64,000 nucleotides of DNA from Pelomonas sp047654805 (lineage in GTDB: Bacteria > Pseudomonadota > Gammaproteobacteria > Burkholderiales > Burkholderiaceae_C): NCBI RefSeq assembly GCF_047654805.1, contig NZ_JASGIV010000001.1, positions 2,852,001 through 2,916,000 of the forward strand, read 5' to 3'. Position numbers and translations under genes: made by a program. A model generated the notes under the pieces. The model did not search any database. It was not told the DNA's origin and worked only from the letters and a program-made list of their open reading frames with translations. Numbering within the stretch: the stretch's first letter is position 1; each line of letters starts with the position of its first letter. This document shows, piece after piece, positions 45,116 to 52,866 of the stretch.

Positions 45116-45721
45116 ATGACCCGTCCCTTCCAACAGCTGGCCACCCTCGCCCTGACGGCCGGCCTGCTGATCGCCTCCCTGGCCACGCCCACCACTGCCG
45201 ACGCGGCCACGGTGACGGTGAACTTCAGCATCACCAGCACCAACGCAAGCGCTGACTTCTACACCATCGGCACCACGGGCCACGGAAGCTTCAGCTTCGA
45301 CGACACCCTGATGCCGGCAGGCGGCACAGGCCAGGTCGGCAATCTGGTCATGGGCTTGCCCACGCAGGCCCTGAGCTTCGAGTGGTTTGGCACGCAGTTC
45401 GACGCAGGCAATGCCAGCATCGCCACCCTGCGCTTCGCGCAGGGTCAACTGGTCGACTGGACGCTGGGGGGGCGCTACAGCGCCCCGACCTGCGGACTGC
45501 TGCGCTATGGCTGCGTATACAGCGCGGGAGCCGAAGCCGACTTCATGCTCTCGGCATCCAGCGGCGGCCCGTTGAACGATGGCGTGCATGCCGGCATTGG
45601 CTCCGGCTACGGCACGGTATCCTGGTCGGTGCAGGCCGCCCCCGTGCCGGAGCCGACGGTGCCGGCCCTGCTGGCCCTGGGGCTGCTGTTCATCTGCTGG
45701 CGCCGGCGCAACGCGCAGTGA
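45116..45721 (+). CDS. PEP-CTERM sorting-domain protein
   Basis: The product is 201 aa. Signal peptide at about 1-30, a beta-rich middle part, and the sorting signal VPEPTVPALLALGLLFICWRRR at the C-terminus: the PEP motif, one membrane helix and an Arg cluster. Exosortase cleaves such tails on the way to the surface or an exopolysaccharide. No exosortase gene is in the window. AGGAG precedes the ATG by eight bases. The body is unrecognised. Confidence 0.9.
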   Translation: MTRPFQQLATLALTAGLLIASLATPTTADAATVTVNFSITSTNASADFYTIGTTGHGSFSFDDTLMPAGGTGQVGNLVMGLPTQALSFEWFGTQFDAGNASIATLRFAQGQLVDWTLGGRYSAPTCGLLRYGCVYSAGAEADFMLSASSGGPLNDGVHAGIGSGYGTVSWSVQAAPVPEPTVPALLALGLLFICWRRRNAQ

Positions 45722-45745
45722 TCGCGCGAGGCCGGCGCAGCGGCC

Positions 45746-46999
45746 TCACATGCAGTCGATCATGACCTGGCCAAAGCCGGAGCACGACACCTGCGTCGCA
45801 CCGTCCATCAGCCGTGCGAAATCGTAGGTGACCTTCTTGCTCAGGATGGCCTTTTCCATGCTGGAGATGATGAGGTCGGCCGCCTCGGTCCAGCCCATGT
45901 GGCGCAGCATCATCTCGGCCGACAGGATCTCGGAGCCGGGGTTCACGTAGTCCTTGCCGGCGTACTTCGGTGCAGTGCCGTGCGTGGCCTCGAACATGGC
46001 GATGGAATCACTCATGTTGGCGCCCGGCGCAATGCCGATGCCACCCACCTGCGCGGCCAGCGCGTCGGAGACGTAGTCGCCGTTGAGGTTCAGCGTCGCG
46101 ATGACGCTGTACTCGGCAGGACGCAGGATGATCTGCTGCAGGAAGGCGTCGGCGATGCTGTCCTTGATGGTGATGTCCTTGCCCGTCTTCGGGTTCTTGA
46201 ACCGGCACCAAGGACCGCCATCGATGGGCTCGGCGCCGAATTCCTTCTGCGCCAGCGCATAGGCCCAGTCACGAAAGGCGCCTTCCGTGAACTTCATGAT
46301 GTTGCCCTTGTGCACGATGGTTACGCTGGGCTTGTTGTTGTCGATCGCGTACTGGATAGCCTTGCGCACCAGGCGCTCGGTGCCCTCGCGCGAGACGGGC
46401 TTGACGCCAATGCCGGAGGTCTCGGGGAAGCGGATCTTCGTGACGCCCATCTCCCGCTGCAGGAACTCGATGAGCTTCTTCGCCTTGTCGCTCTCGGCCT
46501 CGTACTCGATGCCGGCGTAGATGTCCTCCGAGTTCTCGCGGAAGATGACCATGTCGACCTTGTGCGGCTCCTTCACGGGGCTGGGCACGCCGTCAAAGTA
46601 CTGCACCGGGCGCAGGCAGACGTAGAGATCCAGCTCCTGGCGCAGCGCGACGTTGAGCGAGCGGATGCCCCCGCCCACTGGCGTGGTCAGCGGCCCCTTG
46701 ATGGAGACCACGTACTCCTTGAGCACCTGCAGCGTCTCCGCAGGCAGCCAGACATCGGGGCCGTAGACCCTCGTGCTCTTCTCGCCGGCGAATATCTCCA
46801 TCCAGTGGATCTTGCGCCGGCCGCCATAGGACTTGGCCACGGCCGCATCCACCACCTTCAGCATGACCGGCGTGATGTCCAGGCCGGTGCCGTCCCCTTC
46901 GATGTAGGGAATGATCGGCTGATCGGGCACGTTGAGCGAGAAGTCGGCATTGACCGTGATCTTCTGGCCGCCTTCGGGCACCGTGATGTGTTGGTACAT
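45746..46999 (-). CDS. icd: NADP-dependent isocitrate dehydrogenase, dimeric type
   Basis: The product is 417 aa, E. coli Icd-like. It starts MYQHITVPEGGQKITV and has IEGDGTGLDITP, the phosphorylation-loop region TTPVGGGIRSLNVALRQELDLYVCLRP, and the acidic cluster NLNGDYVSDALAAQVGGIGIAPGANM. It catalyses the same reaction as the monomeric enzyme nearby. The Ser of GGGIRSLN is the site modified by IDH kinase in E. coli. It converges with the PEP-CTERM gene. Confidence 0.97.
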   Translation of the reverse strand: MYQHITVPEGGQKITVNADFSLNVPDQPIIPYIEGDGTGLDITPVMLKVVDAAVAKSYGGRRKIHWMEIFAGEKSTRVYGPDVWLPAETLQVLKEYVVSIKGPLTTPVGGGIRSLNVALRQELDLYVCLRPVQYFDGVPSPVKEPHKVDMVIFRENSEDIYAGIEYEAESDKAKKLIEFLQREMGVTKIRFPETSGIGVKPVSREGTERLVRKAIQYAIDNNKPSVTIVHKGNIMKFTEGAFRDWAYALAQKEFGAEPIDGGPWCRFKNPKTGKDITIKDSIADAFLQQIILRPAEYSVIATLNLNGDYVSDALAAQVGGIGIAPGANMSDSIAMFEATHGTAPKYAGKDYVNPGSEILSAEMMLRHMGWTEAADLIISSMEKAILSKKVTYDFARLMDGATQVSCSGFGQVMIDCM

Positions 47000-47031
47000 G
47001 GCTGGGGGCTTTCACAAAGAGACGAGAGAGG

Positions 47032-47060
47032 GAAAACGAAACGCGGCGATTTTGCCGCGT
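47032..47060 (-). terminator. terminator after the tauE-like gene
   Basis: On the minus strand, ACGCGGC-N6-GCCGCGT (47041-47060) is followed by TTTCGTTTT. The stem overlaps the stop codon of the tauE-like gene. Confidence 0.8.
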
Positions 47061-47680
47061 CAGCAGGCCAGCATGACCTTCTGCCAAACCCCATGGCCCA
47101 AGGCCCAGGCCGCCCCCAGCACCAGCGCCAGGCCGGCCAGTCGCAGGGCCAGCATCTCTCCACGCGCGCCACGCCTGAGCAGCCGCGCCCGCCACAGCGG
47201 CGCCACGACCAGGCCCGGGGTGCTGGCCAGCGCGAAGCCGGCCATGGTCGCCGCCCCCCCGGCCACCGAGCCGGACAGGCCCGCCAGCAGCAGCGCCGCG
47301 TGCAGCAGCCCGCAGGGCATGATGACCCAGGCCATGCCGGTGGCGAAGGCATGGCTCGGCTTGGGGCGCCAGGTCACGGCACCCAGCCAGACCGGCATGC
47401 GGCCGCGCACGAGCAGCGTCAGCCCCAGCAGCAGCAAGGCCGCCTGCAGCAGCGCCCAGGCTGGCTGCAATAGCGCAGCGCTCTGCGAAGCCCGGGCCAG
47501 TGCCTCGGCCGATGCCGCCACGATGGCGCCGCCAGCCGTATAGCCGAGCACCCGCCCGGCGAGCAGCTTCACCGGCCGCTTGCCACCGGCCAGTGCGCAG
47601 GGCGCACTGCACATTGCCGCGCAGTGCGGCATGCCGGCCAGGCCCATCAGCGCGGCGGAGGCGATCAGCGCGGCATCCAC
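47060..47680 (-). CDS. TauE/SafE-family (UreH-like) membrane protein
   Basis: The product is 206 aa from the GTG at 47680. Six or so membrane helices, with the motif GMPHCAAMCSAPCAL at the N-terminus and MPCGLLHAALLLAG in the middle. Cys/His motifs of this kind mark the UreH-like TauE/SafE members found beside cbb3 oxidase genes. A role in copper or metal supply to the oxidase has been suggested for the group. It follows hemN after 10 bases. Confidence 0.82.
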   Translation of the reverse strand: MDAALIASAALMGLAGMPHCAAMCSAPCALAGGKRPVKLLAGRVLGYTAGGAIVAASAEALARASQSAALLQPAWALLQAALLLLGLTLLVRGRMPVWLGAVTWRPKPSHAFATGMAWVIMPCGLLHAALLLAGLSGSVAGGAATMAGFALASTPGLVVAPLWRARLLRRGARGEMLALRLAGLALVLGAAWALGHGVWQKVMLAC

Positions 47681-47690
47681 CCGGCGACCC

Positions 47691-49073
47691 TCAGAGGATC
47701 TTTGAGAAGCGCTCGCGGCTGGCGTCGGTCTGGCAGTAGCGGTCGAACACCATCGCCACGGCGCGGACGAAATACCAGCCCAGCGGCGTAAGCTGGATGG
47801 CGCCCGGCTCGATGACGACGAGGCCCTGCTCCGCGAGCGGAACAAGTCGCTCCAGCTCGGCCGCGAAGTAGCGGGGGACGTCGACGAGGTAGGACGCCGC
47901 GATGGACTCGAATTCAAGTCGCCCCTGGCACATCAGCGCCATGATGACCGCGCGGCGCAGCAGGTCGTCGCGCGTCAGCGCGAGGCCGCGCTGGATGGGC
48001 AACTGGCGCTGGCGCAGCGCGTCGTCGTACTCGATCAGCGTCTTGGCGTTCTGCGCATAGGTCGGGCCTACGCGGCTGATGGCCGACACACCCAGGCCCA
48101 CGAGGTCGCAGTCGGGCTGGGTGGAATAGCCCTGGAAGTTGCGGTGCAGCAACCCCTGGCGCTTGGCGACGGCCAGCGGGTCGTCGGGCAGCGCGAAATG
48201 GTCCATGCCGATGTAGGCGTAGCCCTCGCCGAGCAGCGCGCTGATCGCGCCTGACAGCATGGCCAGCTTGTCGCCCGCTGGCGGCAGCAGTTCGGCCACG
48301 ATACGGCGCTGCGGCTTGAAACGCTGCGGCAGGTGGGCGTAGGCGTACATCGCGACGCGGTCCGGCCGCAGCTCGGCGACCTGGGCGATGGTGCGCGCGA
48401 ATGAAGCCGGCGTCTGCAGCGGCAGGCCGTAGATGAGGTCCACGCTGATGGACGCGAAGCCCAGCTCGCGCGCCGCGCTCATCAGCGCCGCAACGGATTC
48501 CAGCGGCTGCACGCGGTGCACGGCCTTTTGCACGGCGGGGTCGAAGTCCTGCACGCCGAAGGACAGGCGGTTGAAGCCCAGGCCGCGCAGATGCGCCAGC
48601 CTCCCGGCGTCCACCGTGCGCGGGTCCACCTCGATGGACAGCTCGGCGCCAGGCAGCAGCTTGAAGCGACGGCGCAGCGCATCCATCAGCTGCGTCAGCT
48701 CCGCGTCCGACAGGAAGGTCGGCGAGCCGCCCCCCAGGTGCAGCTGCGACACCGGCGCCGGCCCCCCCACGGCCTCGGCAACCAGATCCATCTCCACTTC
48801 CAGCGCCGCCAGGTAGGGCGCGGCCCGCTCATGGTGCTTGGTGATGATCTTGTTGCAAGCGCAGTAGTAGCAGAGCTGCTCGCAGAATGGGATGTGCACG
48901 TAGATCGACAGCGGCTGCACCGTGCCGCGCTGGCGCAGCGCCTGGAGGTGCTGGGGCGCCTGGTGGGCCTCGACGAAACGATCGGCCGTGGGATAGGACG
49001 TGTAGCGCGGCCCGGCCACGTCGTGGCGGCGCAGCAGGTCGGCATCGATGGGGCGGTCTGTGACAGCGGGCAT
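47691..49073 (-). CDS. hemN: oxygen-independent coproporphyrinogen III oxidase
   Basis: The product is 460 aa. The radical SAM cluster motif is CEQLCYYCACNK (Cys pattern x3-x2), with HLGGGSPTFL and FGVQDFDPAVQKAVHRVQ. It decarboxylates coproporphyrinogen III to protoporphyrinogen IX without oxygen, for haem synthesis at low oxygen. The ATG at 49073 fits the family N-terminus. An FNR box 35 bases upstream lies in the spacer to the divergent fnr gene. Confidence 0.96.
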   Translation of the reverse strand: MPAVTDRPIDADLLRRHDVAGPRYTSYPTADRFVEAHQAPQHLQALRQRGTVQPLSIYVHIPFCEQLCYYCACNKIITKHHERAAPYLAALEVEMDLVAEAVGGPAPVSQLHLGGGSPTFLSDAELTQLMDALRRRFKLLPGAELSIEVDPRTVDAGRLAHLRGLGFNRLSFGVQDFDPAVQKAVHRVQPLESVAALMSAARELGFASISVDLIYGLPLQTPASFARTIAQVAELRPDRVAMYAYAHLPQRFKPQRRIVAELLPPAGDKLAMLSGAISALLGEGYAYIGMDHFALPDDPLAVAKRQGLLHRNFQGYSTQPDCDLVGLGVSAISRVGPTYAQNAKTLIEYDDALRQRQLPIQRGLALTRDDLLRRAVIMALMCQGRLEFESIAASYLVDVPRYFAAELERLVPLAEQGLVVIEPGAIQLTPLGWYFVRAVAMVFDRYCQTDASRERFSKIL

Positions 49074-49107
49074 GCTGCCACTTTGCCGGCGCGAACAGGG
49101 CCGGGCG

Positions 49108-49121
49108 TTGATCCAGGTCAA
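49108..49121. promoter_or_regulatory. FNR box between hemN and fnr
   Basis: TTGAT-CCAG-GTCAA matches 9 of 10 positions of the FNR consensus TTGAT-N4-ATCAA. It lies 35 bases upstream of hemN and about 60 bases upstream of the fnr ATG. It could activate hemN and autoregulate fnr. Confidence 0.85.
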
Positions 49122-49180
49122 GGCCGCTGCGCGTGCCGCCGCAAACAATGCATTTCATGCTGACCACACTGCCTCGTGCC

Positions 49181-49942
49181 ATGAGCGTGCCGATCACTCC
49201 CGACATGCCGGGGCAACCCAGTTCCGCCACGCTCGAGCCGCTGCGCGTGGCATGCGCCAGCTGCAACCTGCGCGAACTCTGCCTGCCCGTGGGCCTGAAC
49301 CCTGGCGAACTGCAGAGGCTGGACGGACTGGTGGAGAAGCGCCGCAGCGTGCCGCGTGGCGACCACCTGTTTCGCAACGGCGACCGCTTTGAAGCGCTGT
49401 ACGCGGTGCGCACCGGCTTCTTCAAGACCTGCGTCGGCAGCGAGGATGGCCGCGACCAGGTCACCGGCTTCCAGATGGCCGGCGAACTGCTGGGGCTGGA
49501 CGGCATCAGCAGCGACCACCACCACTGTGACGCCGTCGCGCTGGAAGACTCCTCCGTCTGCGTGATCCAGTACCGCGACCTGGAGGAGTTGTCGCGCGAG
49601 TTCACCGTGCTGCAGCATCAGTTCCACAAGATCATGAGCCGCGAGATCGTGCGCGACCACGGTGTCATGCTGCTGCTGGGAAACATGCGCGCCGAGGAGC
49701 GCCTCGCGGCCTTCCTGCTGAACCTGACGCAGCGCCTGCAGGCGCGCGGTTTCTCCTCATCGAGCCTGGTGCTGCGCATGACGCGCGAGGAGATCGGCAG
49801 CTACCTTGGGCTGAAGCTCGAGACCGTCAGCCGCACCTTCTCCAAGTTCCAGGAAGATGGGCTGATGGAGGTCAAGCAACGCCAACTGCGCATCCTTGAT
49901 CAAGCGGGGCTGCAGGCCCTGGTCAACAACAGCCACTGCTGA
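49181..49942 (+). CDS. fnr: FNR-type oxygen-sensing transcription regulator
   Basis: The product is 253 aa from the ATG at 49181; ATGs at 49149 and 49157 are alternatives. The [4Fe-4S] ligands are CASCNLRELC near the N-terminus plus the later Cys in HHHCDAVAL. A cAMP-binding-like domain follows, then the HTH with TREEIGSYLGLKLETVSRTFSKF. The E..SR of ETVSR is the FNR half-site reader of TTGAT. Loss of oxygen restores the cluster and DNA binding. It probably regulates the three FNR boxes in this window. Confidence 0.96.
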   Translation: MSVPITPDMPGQPSSATLEPLRVACASCNLRELCLPVGLNPGELQRLDGLVEKRRSVPRGDHLFRNGDRFEALYAVRTGFFKTCVGSEDGRDQVTGFQMAGELLGLDGISSDHHHCDAVALEDSSVCVIQYRDLEELSREFTVLQHQFHKIMSREIVRDHGVMLLLGNMRAEERLAAFLLNLTQRLQARGFSSSSLVLRMTREEIGSYLGLKLETVSRTFSKFQEDGLMEVKQRQLRILDQAGLQALVNNSHC

Positions 49943-50020
49943 AACCACAGCCCCGGCCCTCCCCTCGACCTCCGGCCAATGTCGGGGCCGGGCGTTCGGC
50001 CCGCACGCTCGACCTGCATT

Positions 50021-50060
50021 AAAAAGGCAAAAGCCTCGCCGGCTTGCGCAGGCGAGGCTT
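50021..50060 (-). terminator. terminator after the BON-domain gene
   Basis: On the minus strand, a 10-bp stem AAGCCTCGCC/GGCGAGGCTT is followed by TTGCCTTTTT, 17 bases after the BON gene stop. It faces fnr convergently. Confidence 0.9.
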
Positions 50061-50077
50061 GGGACATGGGAGAAGGG

Positions 50078-50407
50078 TCAGCCGACCTTGATCTCGTTGC
50101 GCACTTCCTTCACGCCCGGCACGGCCTGGGCAAGCTTGATGGCCTTCTGAGCCAGTTCGGCGCTGGGCGCGGCTCCCTTCACGACGATGACGCCGCCGCC
50201 TGCGCTGCTGACGGTCAGCGGCAGGGCCTGCAGATCCTTGTCCTGCTGCAGAGCGGCGGAAGCCTGGGCTGCGATGGCGGCGTCGTCGCTGGCCTGCGCT
50301 GACTGCTGGGCGGGTGCGGTGGCGGGCTCAGCGGCGAAAGAGGCGGTGGCGGCGGTCGCCATCAGGACGGCGGACAGCAGACGGGCGACGGTGGATGCTT
50401 GTTGCAT
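50078..50407 (-). CDS. secreted BON-domain protein with a sigma54 promoter
   Basis: The product is 109 aa. Signal peptide at about 1-25 (cleavage near SFA-AE), an Ala/Gln linker, then one BON domain (LTVSSAGGGVIVVKGAAPSAELAQKAIKLAQAVPGVKEVRNEI). BON domains bind phospholipid surfaces; OsmY-like proteins act in envelope stress. AGGAG precedes the ATG by seven bases. Its promoter has a -24/-12 element, an IHF-like site and two GlrR-type activator sites, and the glrR gene lies upstream. It is thus the probable target of the GlrKR system. Confidence 0.92.
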   Translation of the reverse strand: MQQASTVARLLSAVLMATAATASFAAEPATAPAQQSAQASDDAAIAAQASAALQQDKDLQALPLTVSSAGGGVIVVKGAAPSAELAQKAIKLAQAVPGVKEVRNEIKVG

Positions 50408-50471
50408 GCGGATCTCCTGAAGATGCGTGAATCAAACGCGGTGCCGGGGCGGCACCACGAACGGACATAGC

Positions 50472-50486
50472 GCAAAGGCTGTGCCA
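50472..50486 (-). promoter_or_regulatory. sigma54 promoter of the BON gene
   Basis: On the minus strand, TGGCAC-N5-TTGC matches the -24/-12 consensus exactly in both blocks with correct spacing. Transcription would start near 50460, giving a leader of about 53 bases before the ATG at 50407. Confidence 0.88.
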
Positions 50487-50505
50487 GTTCCGGATTCCTC
50501 TTTCC

Positions 50506-50518
50506 GATCAATCACTTG
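50506..50518. promoter_or_regulatory. IHF-like site between sigma54 promoter and activator sites
   Basis: GATCAA-N4-TTG matches 12 of 13 positions of the IHF consensus WATCAANNNNTTR. It lies between the -24 element and the activator sites, where IHF bends DNA in sigma54 promoters. Confidence 0.65.
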
Positions 50519-50571
50519 AGGCACGGGACATGGTCAGGCGAGGCGCCAATGGCCGAGCAACACATGTTTTT

Positions 50572-50589
50572 TGTCGCCAGGCGGCGACA
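50572..50589. promoter_or_regulatory. GlrR-type activator site 1
   Basis: TGTC-N10-GACA, an exact match to the site bound by enterobacterial GlrR/QseF. It is centred about 120 bases upstream of the predicted transcription start of the BON gene. The full repeat TGTCGCC/GGCGACA is palindromic. Confidence 0.75.
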
Positions 50590-50636
50590 GCTGCGGGACG
50601 CAAAGACCTAAGTCCCTGATTTGCCTGACAGTTTTT

Positions 50637-50654
50637 TGTCGCCGCAATCCGACG
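50637..50654. promoter_or_regulatory. GlrR-type activator site 2
   Basis: TGTC-N10-GACG, one mismatch from the GlrR site. It is centred 65 bases upstream of site 1, so about 185 bases before the predicted start. Both sites are preceded by a run of six T. Confidence 0.6.
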
Positions 50655-50840
50655 CCGCAAGCCGCCTGTCTCATCGGTCACCTCCGGCAGGCAACGCGCG
50701 ATGTCAAAGATGAAGTGCTCACCCCGGCCAGCGGCCAGGAACTTCGCCAGCTCGGGCGGCAACTCGGGACGGTAACGCGCGTAGGCCGCCTCCTGGTCAA
50801 GCCAGTTCTCCCGTCGGATCAGTCATGCCGCCGCCCCGCA
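50655..50840 (-). pseudogene. short coding remnant between the BON gene and glrR, unidentified
   Basis: A minus-strand frame reads RRENWLDQEAAYARYRPELP and goes on through FLAAGRGEHFIFDIARCLPEV with normal codon bias for this genome. It has no start codon in frame before a stop and runs into the activator sites. The AYARYRP start faintly recalls class I methyltransferases. It looks like the leftover of a gene. The rest of 50408-50876 holds only the regulatory sites. Confidence 0.3.
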
Positions 50841-50876
50841 TTGGCGCCAATGCAAACGACAAGCCGCTGCACGACG

Positions 50877-52229
50877 TCAGGGGTCGGTACGAAACAGCTG
50901 TGGGTCCAGCCCGTGCTTTTGCATCAGGCGGTAGAACTCGGTGCGGTTGCGGTCGGCCAGGCGCGCCGCTTCGGCGACATGGCCGGACGTGAGATTGAGC
51001 AACTGGTTAAGGTAGTCACGCTCGAAACGCTGCTTGGCATGCTGGTAGTTCAACACCTCGGCCACTGGCATCTGCAGCGCGCGCTGCACCTGGGCCAGCG
51101 GGACCAGCGCCGCCGTGGCCAGCACGCAGACCTGCTCGACAACGTTGTAGAGCTGGCGCACGTTGCCTGGCCAGGGCGCCGTCACCAGCGCCTCCATCGC
51201 ATCGGGCGCGAAGCCCTTGACCGGCTTGCGGTGCCGCTCCGCCAGCGCCAGCAGGAAGTGCTGGGCCAGCAGCGCAATATCCTCGCGCCGCTCGGCCAGT
51301 GGCGGCAGCCTGAGTTTGACGACATTGAGCCGATAGAAGAGATCGGGGCGGAACTGCCCCTCGGCCATCGCCAGCTCCAGGTCCCGGTGGGTGGCGGACA
51401 GCACGCGCACGTCGACCGCCACCGTCTCGTTGCTGCCCACCGGCCTCAGCACGCGCTCCTGCAGCACTCGCAGCAGCTTGACCTGCAGTGCCAGCGGCAT
51501 GTCGCCAATCTCGTCGAGGAAGACCGTGCCGCCCTGTGCAGCCGGGATCAACCCCTGGCGATGGCCTTGCGCGCCGGTGAACGCACCTTTCACGTGGCCG
51601 AACAGTTCGGATTCCAGCAGCGCCTCGGGAATGGCCGCGCAGTTGACCGCCACGAAGGGCCTCTGCGCGCGCGGGCTGGCGTTGTGGATGGCACGGGCCA
51701 GCAGTTCCTTGCCCGTACCGCTGTCGCCCGAGATCAGCACGCTGGCGTCGGTGGCCGCCACCAGCCGCGCCTCGGCGAGCACCTCGGCCATGCGCGGGCT
51801 GCGGCTGATGATCTCGCTGCGCCAGGCACCGTCGCCGTCGAAGGCCGCCGGACCGGGCGCGTTGACGAGCAGCGCGCGGTGGATCTTGGCCATCAGCTCC
51901 TGGCCGTCGAAGGGTTTGGTCAGGTAGGCATGGGCACCGCGCGTCGTGGCCTCGACCGCGTCCGGAATGCTGCCATGGGCAGTGAGCAGGATGACAGGCA
52001 GCGACGGGTGACGGGCGCGCACCTCGTCGAACAGCGCCAGGCCGTCCATGCCCGGCAGGCGCACGTCGGTGATGACGAGGGATGGCAGACGTACGGCCAG
52101 GTGGGCCAGCGCAGCCTCGGCGCTGGAGACGGCCTGCACAGCGTGGCCGGCGGCGCTGAGCCGCATCGTCATCAGGCGCAGCAGGTCGGCGTCATCGTCA
52201 ACCAGCAGGATGGTGGCTTGTGTAGTCAT
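50877..52229 (-). CDS. glrR: sigma54-dependent response regulator GlrR (QseF)
   Basis: The product is 450 aa. Receiver domain with D55 in LVITDVRLPGMDG, AAA+ domain with GDSGTGKE (168-175), GAFTGA (215-220) and Walker B TVFLDEIGD. The C-terminal HTH GHVAEAARLADRNRTEFYRLMQKHGLDPQLF closely resembles that of E. coli GlrR. There it binds TGTC-N10-GACA upstream of glmY. The operon order glrK-qseG-glrR is the same as in enterobacteria. The matching sites upstream of the BON gene support the assignment. Confidence 0.93.
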   Translation of the reverse strand: MTTQATILLVDDDADLLRLMTMRLSAAGHAVQAVSSAEAALAHLAVRLPSLVITDVRLPGMDGLALFDEVRARHPSLPVILLTAHGSIPDAVEATTRGAHAYLTKPFDGQELMAKIHRALLVNAPGPAAFDGDGAWRSEIISRSPRMAEVLAEARLVAATDASVLISGDSGTGKELLARAIHNASPRAQRPFVAVNCAAIPEALLESELFGHVKGAFTGAQGHRQGLIPAAQGGTVFLDEIGDMPLALQVKLLRVLQERVLRPVGSNETVAVDVRVLSATHRDLELAMAEGQFRPDLFYRLNVVKLRLPPLAERREDIALLAQHFLLALAERHRKPVKGFAPDAMEALVTAPWPGNVRQLYNVVEQVCVLATAALVPLAQVQRALQMPVAEVLNYQHAKQRFERDYLNQLLNLTSGHVAEAARLADRNRTEFYRLMQKHGLDPQLFRTDP

Positions 52230-52407
52230 GCCAGGCCTCGTTTCAGTGATTCATCCGGCTTTCGGCCGAAGGCTGGGCCCGCCACGGGCCAGAGGCCCGT
52301 GGCCTTACGTGGGCACAGGCAATCCACAGGGACTGCCGGTGCCCGAGGCTCCCAGGCCGACCTGCACGGGGCGGCTTGCAGCGCGGCAGGACGGCTGGTC
52401 GAAGGGT

Positions 52408-52866
52408 TCATCGCTTCACCGGCAGGGTCTGCTCGATGACCTTGAGCGCCTCCAGCTTCTCGTTGAGCTGTTCGTTGCGGCGCTGGCTGTCGCGCAGCTG
52501 CTGGGTCAGCTTGTCGACGTTGTCCTGCAGCCGGCGCTGCTCGGCCAGACGCGCGGCCAGTAGGGTCGCCAGAGGCTTGAGAGGTTCCGCCTGGGGCTCG
52601 GTCGCATTGGCGGCGAGCTCCAGCTGAGCTGTGGCCTGGGCCAGTTCGGCACCGCCGCGCCCCTGGCTCATTGCCAGGGCCTTGCGCAGATCCTCCGCAT
52701 AGACCAGGACGGCTTGCAGCTCGTCGGTCTGTTGCGGTGGTGGTGGCGGTGCGGGACAGACCGGCGCAGGTGACGGCGGGGCTGGCTCGGGTGCCGGCGG
52801 CGGGGTCTGGCAGCCCGCAAGGAGCAGCAGCAGGGCAAGTACAGGCAGTCGTCGCTCAAGTCGCAT
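52408..52866 (-). CDS. qseG: QseG-like lipoprotein of the GlrKR operon
   Basis: The product is 152 aa. Signal peptide with lipobox LLLLLAGC, a Pro-rich linker, then a helical and coiled-coil part ending in RDSQRRNEQLNEKLEALKVIEQTL. Sequence similarity to QseG is low by eye, but position between the kinase and regulator genes and lipoprotein nature agree. QseG connects to the kinase at the outer membrane in enterobacteria. It overlaps the glrK 3' end by 11 bases. Confidence 0.72.
   Translation of the reverse strand: MRLERRLPVLALLLLLAGCQTPPPAPEPAPPSPAPVCPAPPPPPQQTDELQAVLVYAEDLRKALAMSQGRGGAELAQATAQLELAANATEPQAEPLKPLATLLAARLAEQRRLQDNVDKLTQQLRDSQRRNEQLNEKLEALKVIEQTLPVKR

Noticed and set aside
50572..50589. 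Hairpin read first as a terminator
   Set aside because: The T run lies on the wrong side of the stem on the plus strand, and as A on the minus strand; the spacing fits TGTC-N10-GACA instead.
50571..52439. 622-aa open frame on the plus strand
   Set aside because: Antisense to glrR and running through the GlrR sites; no protein features.
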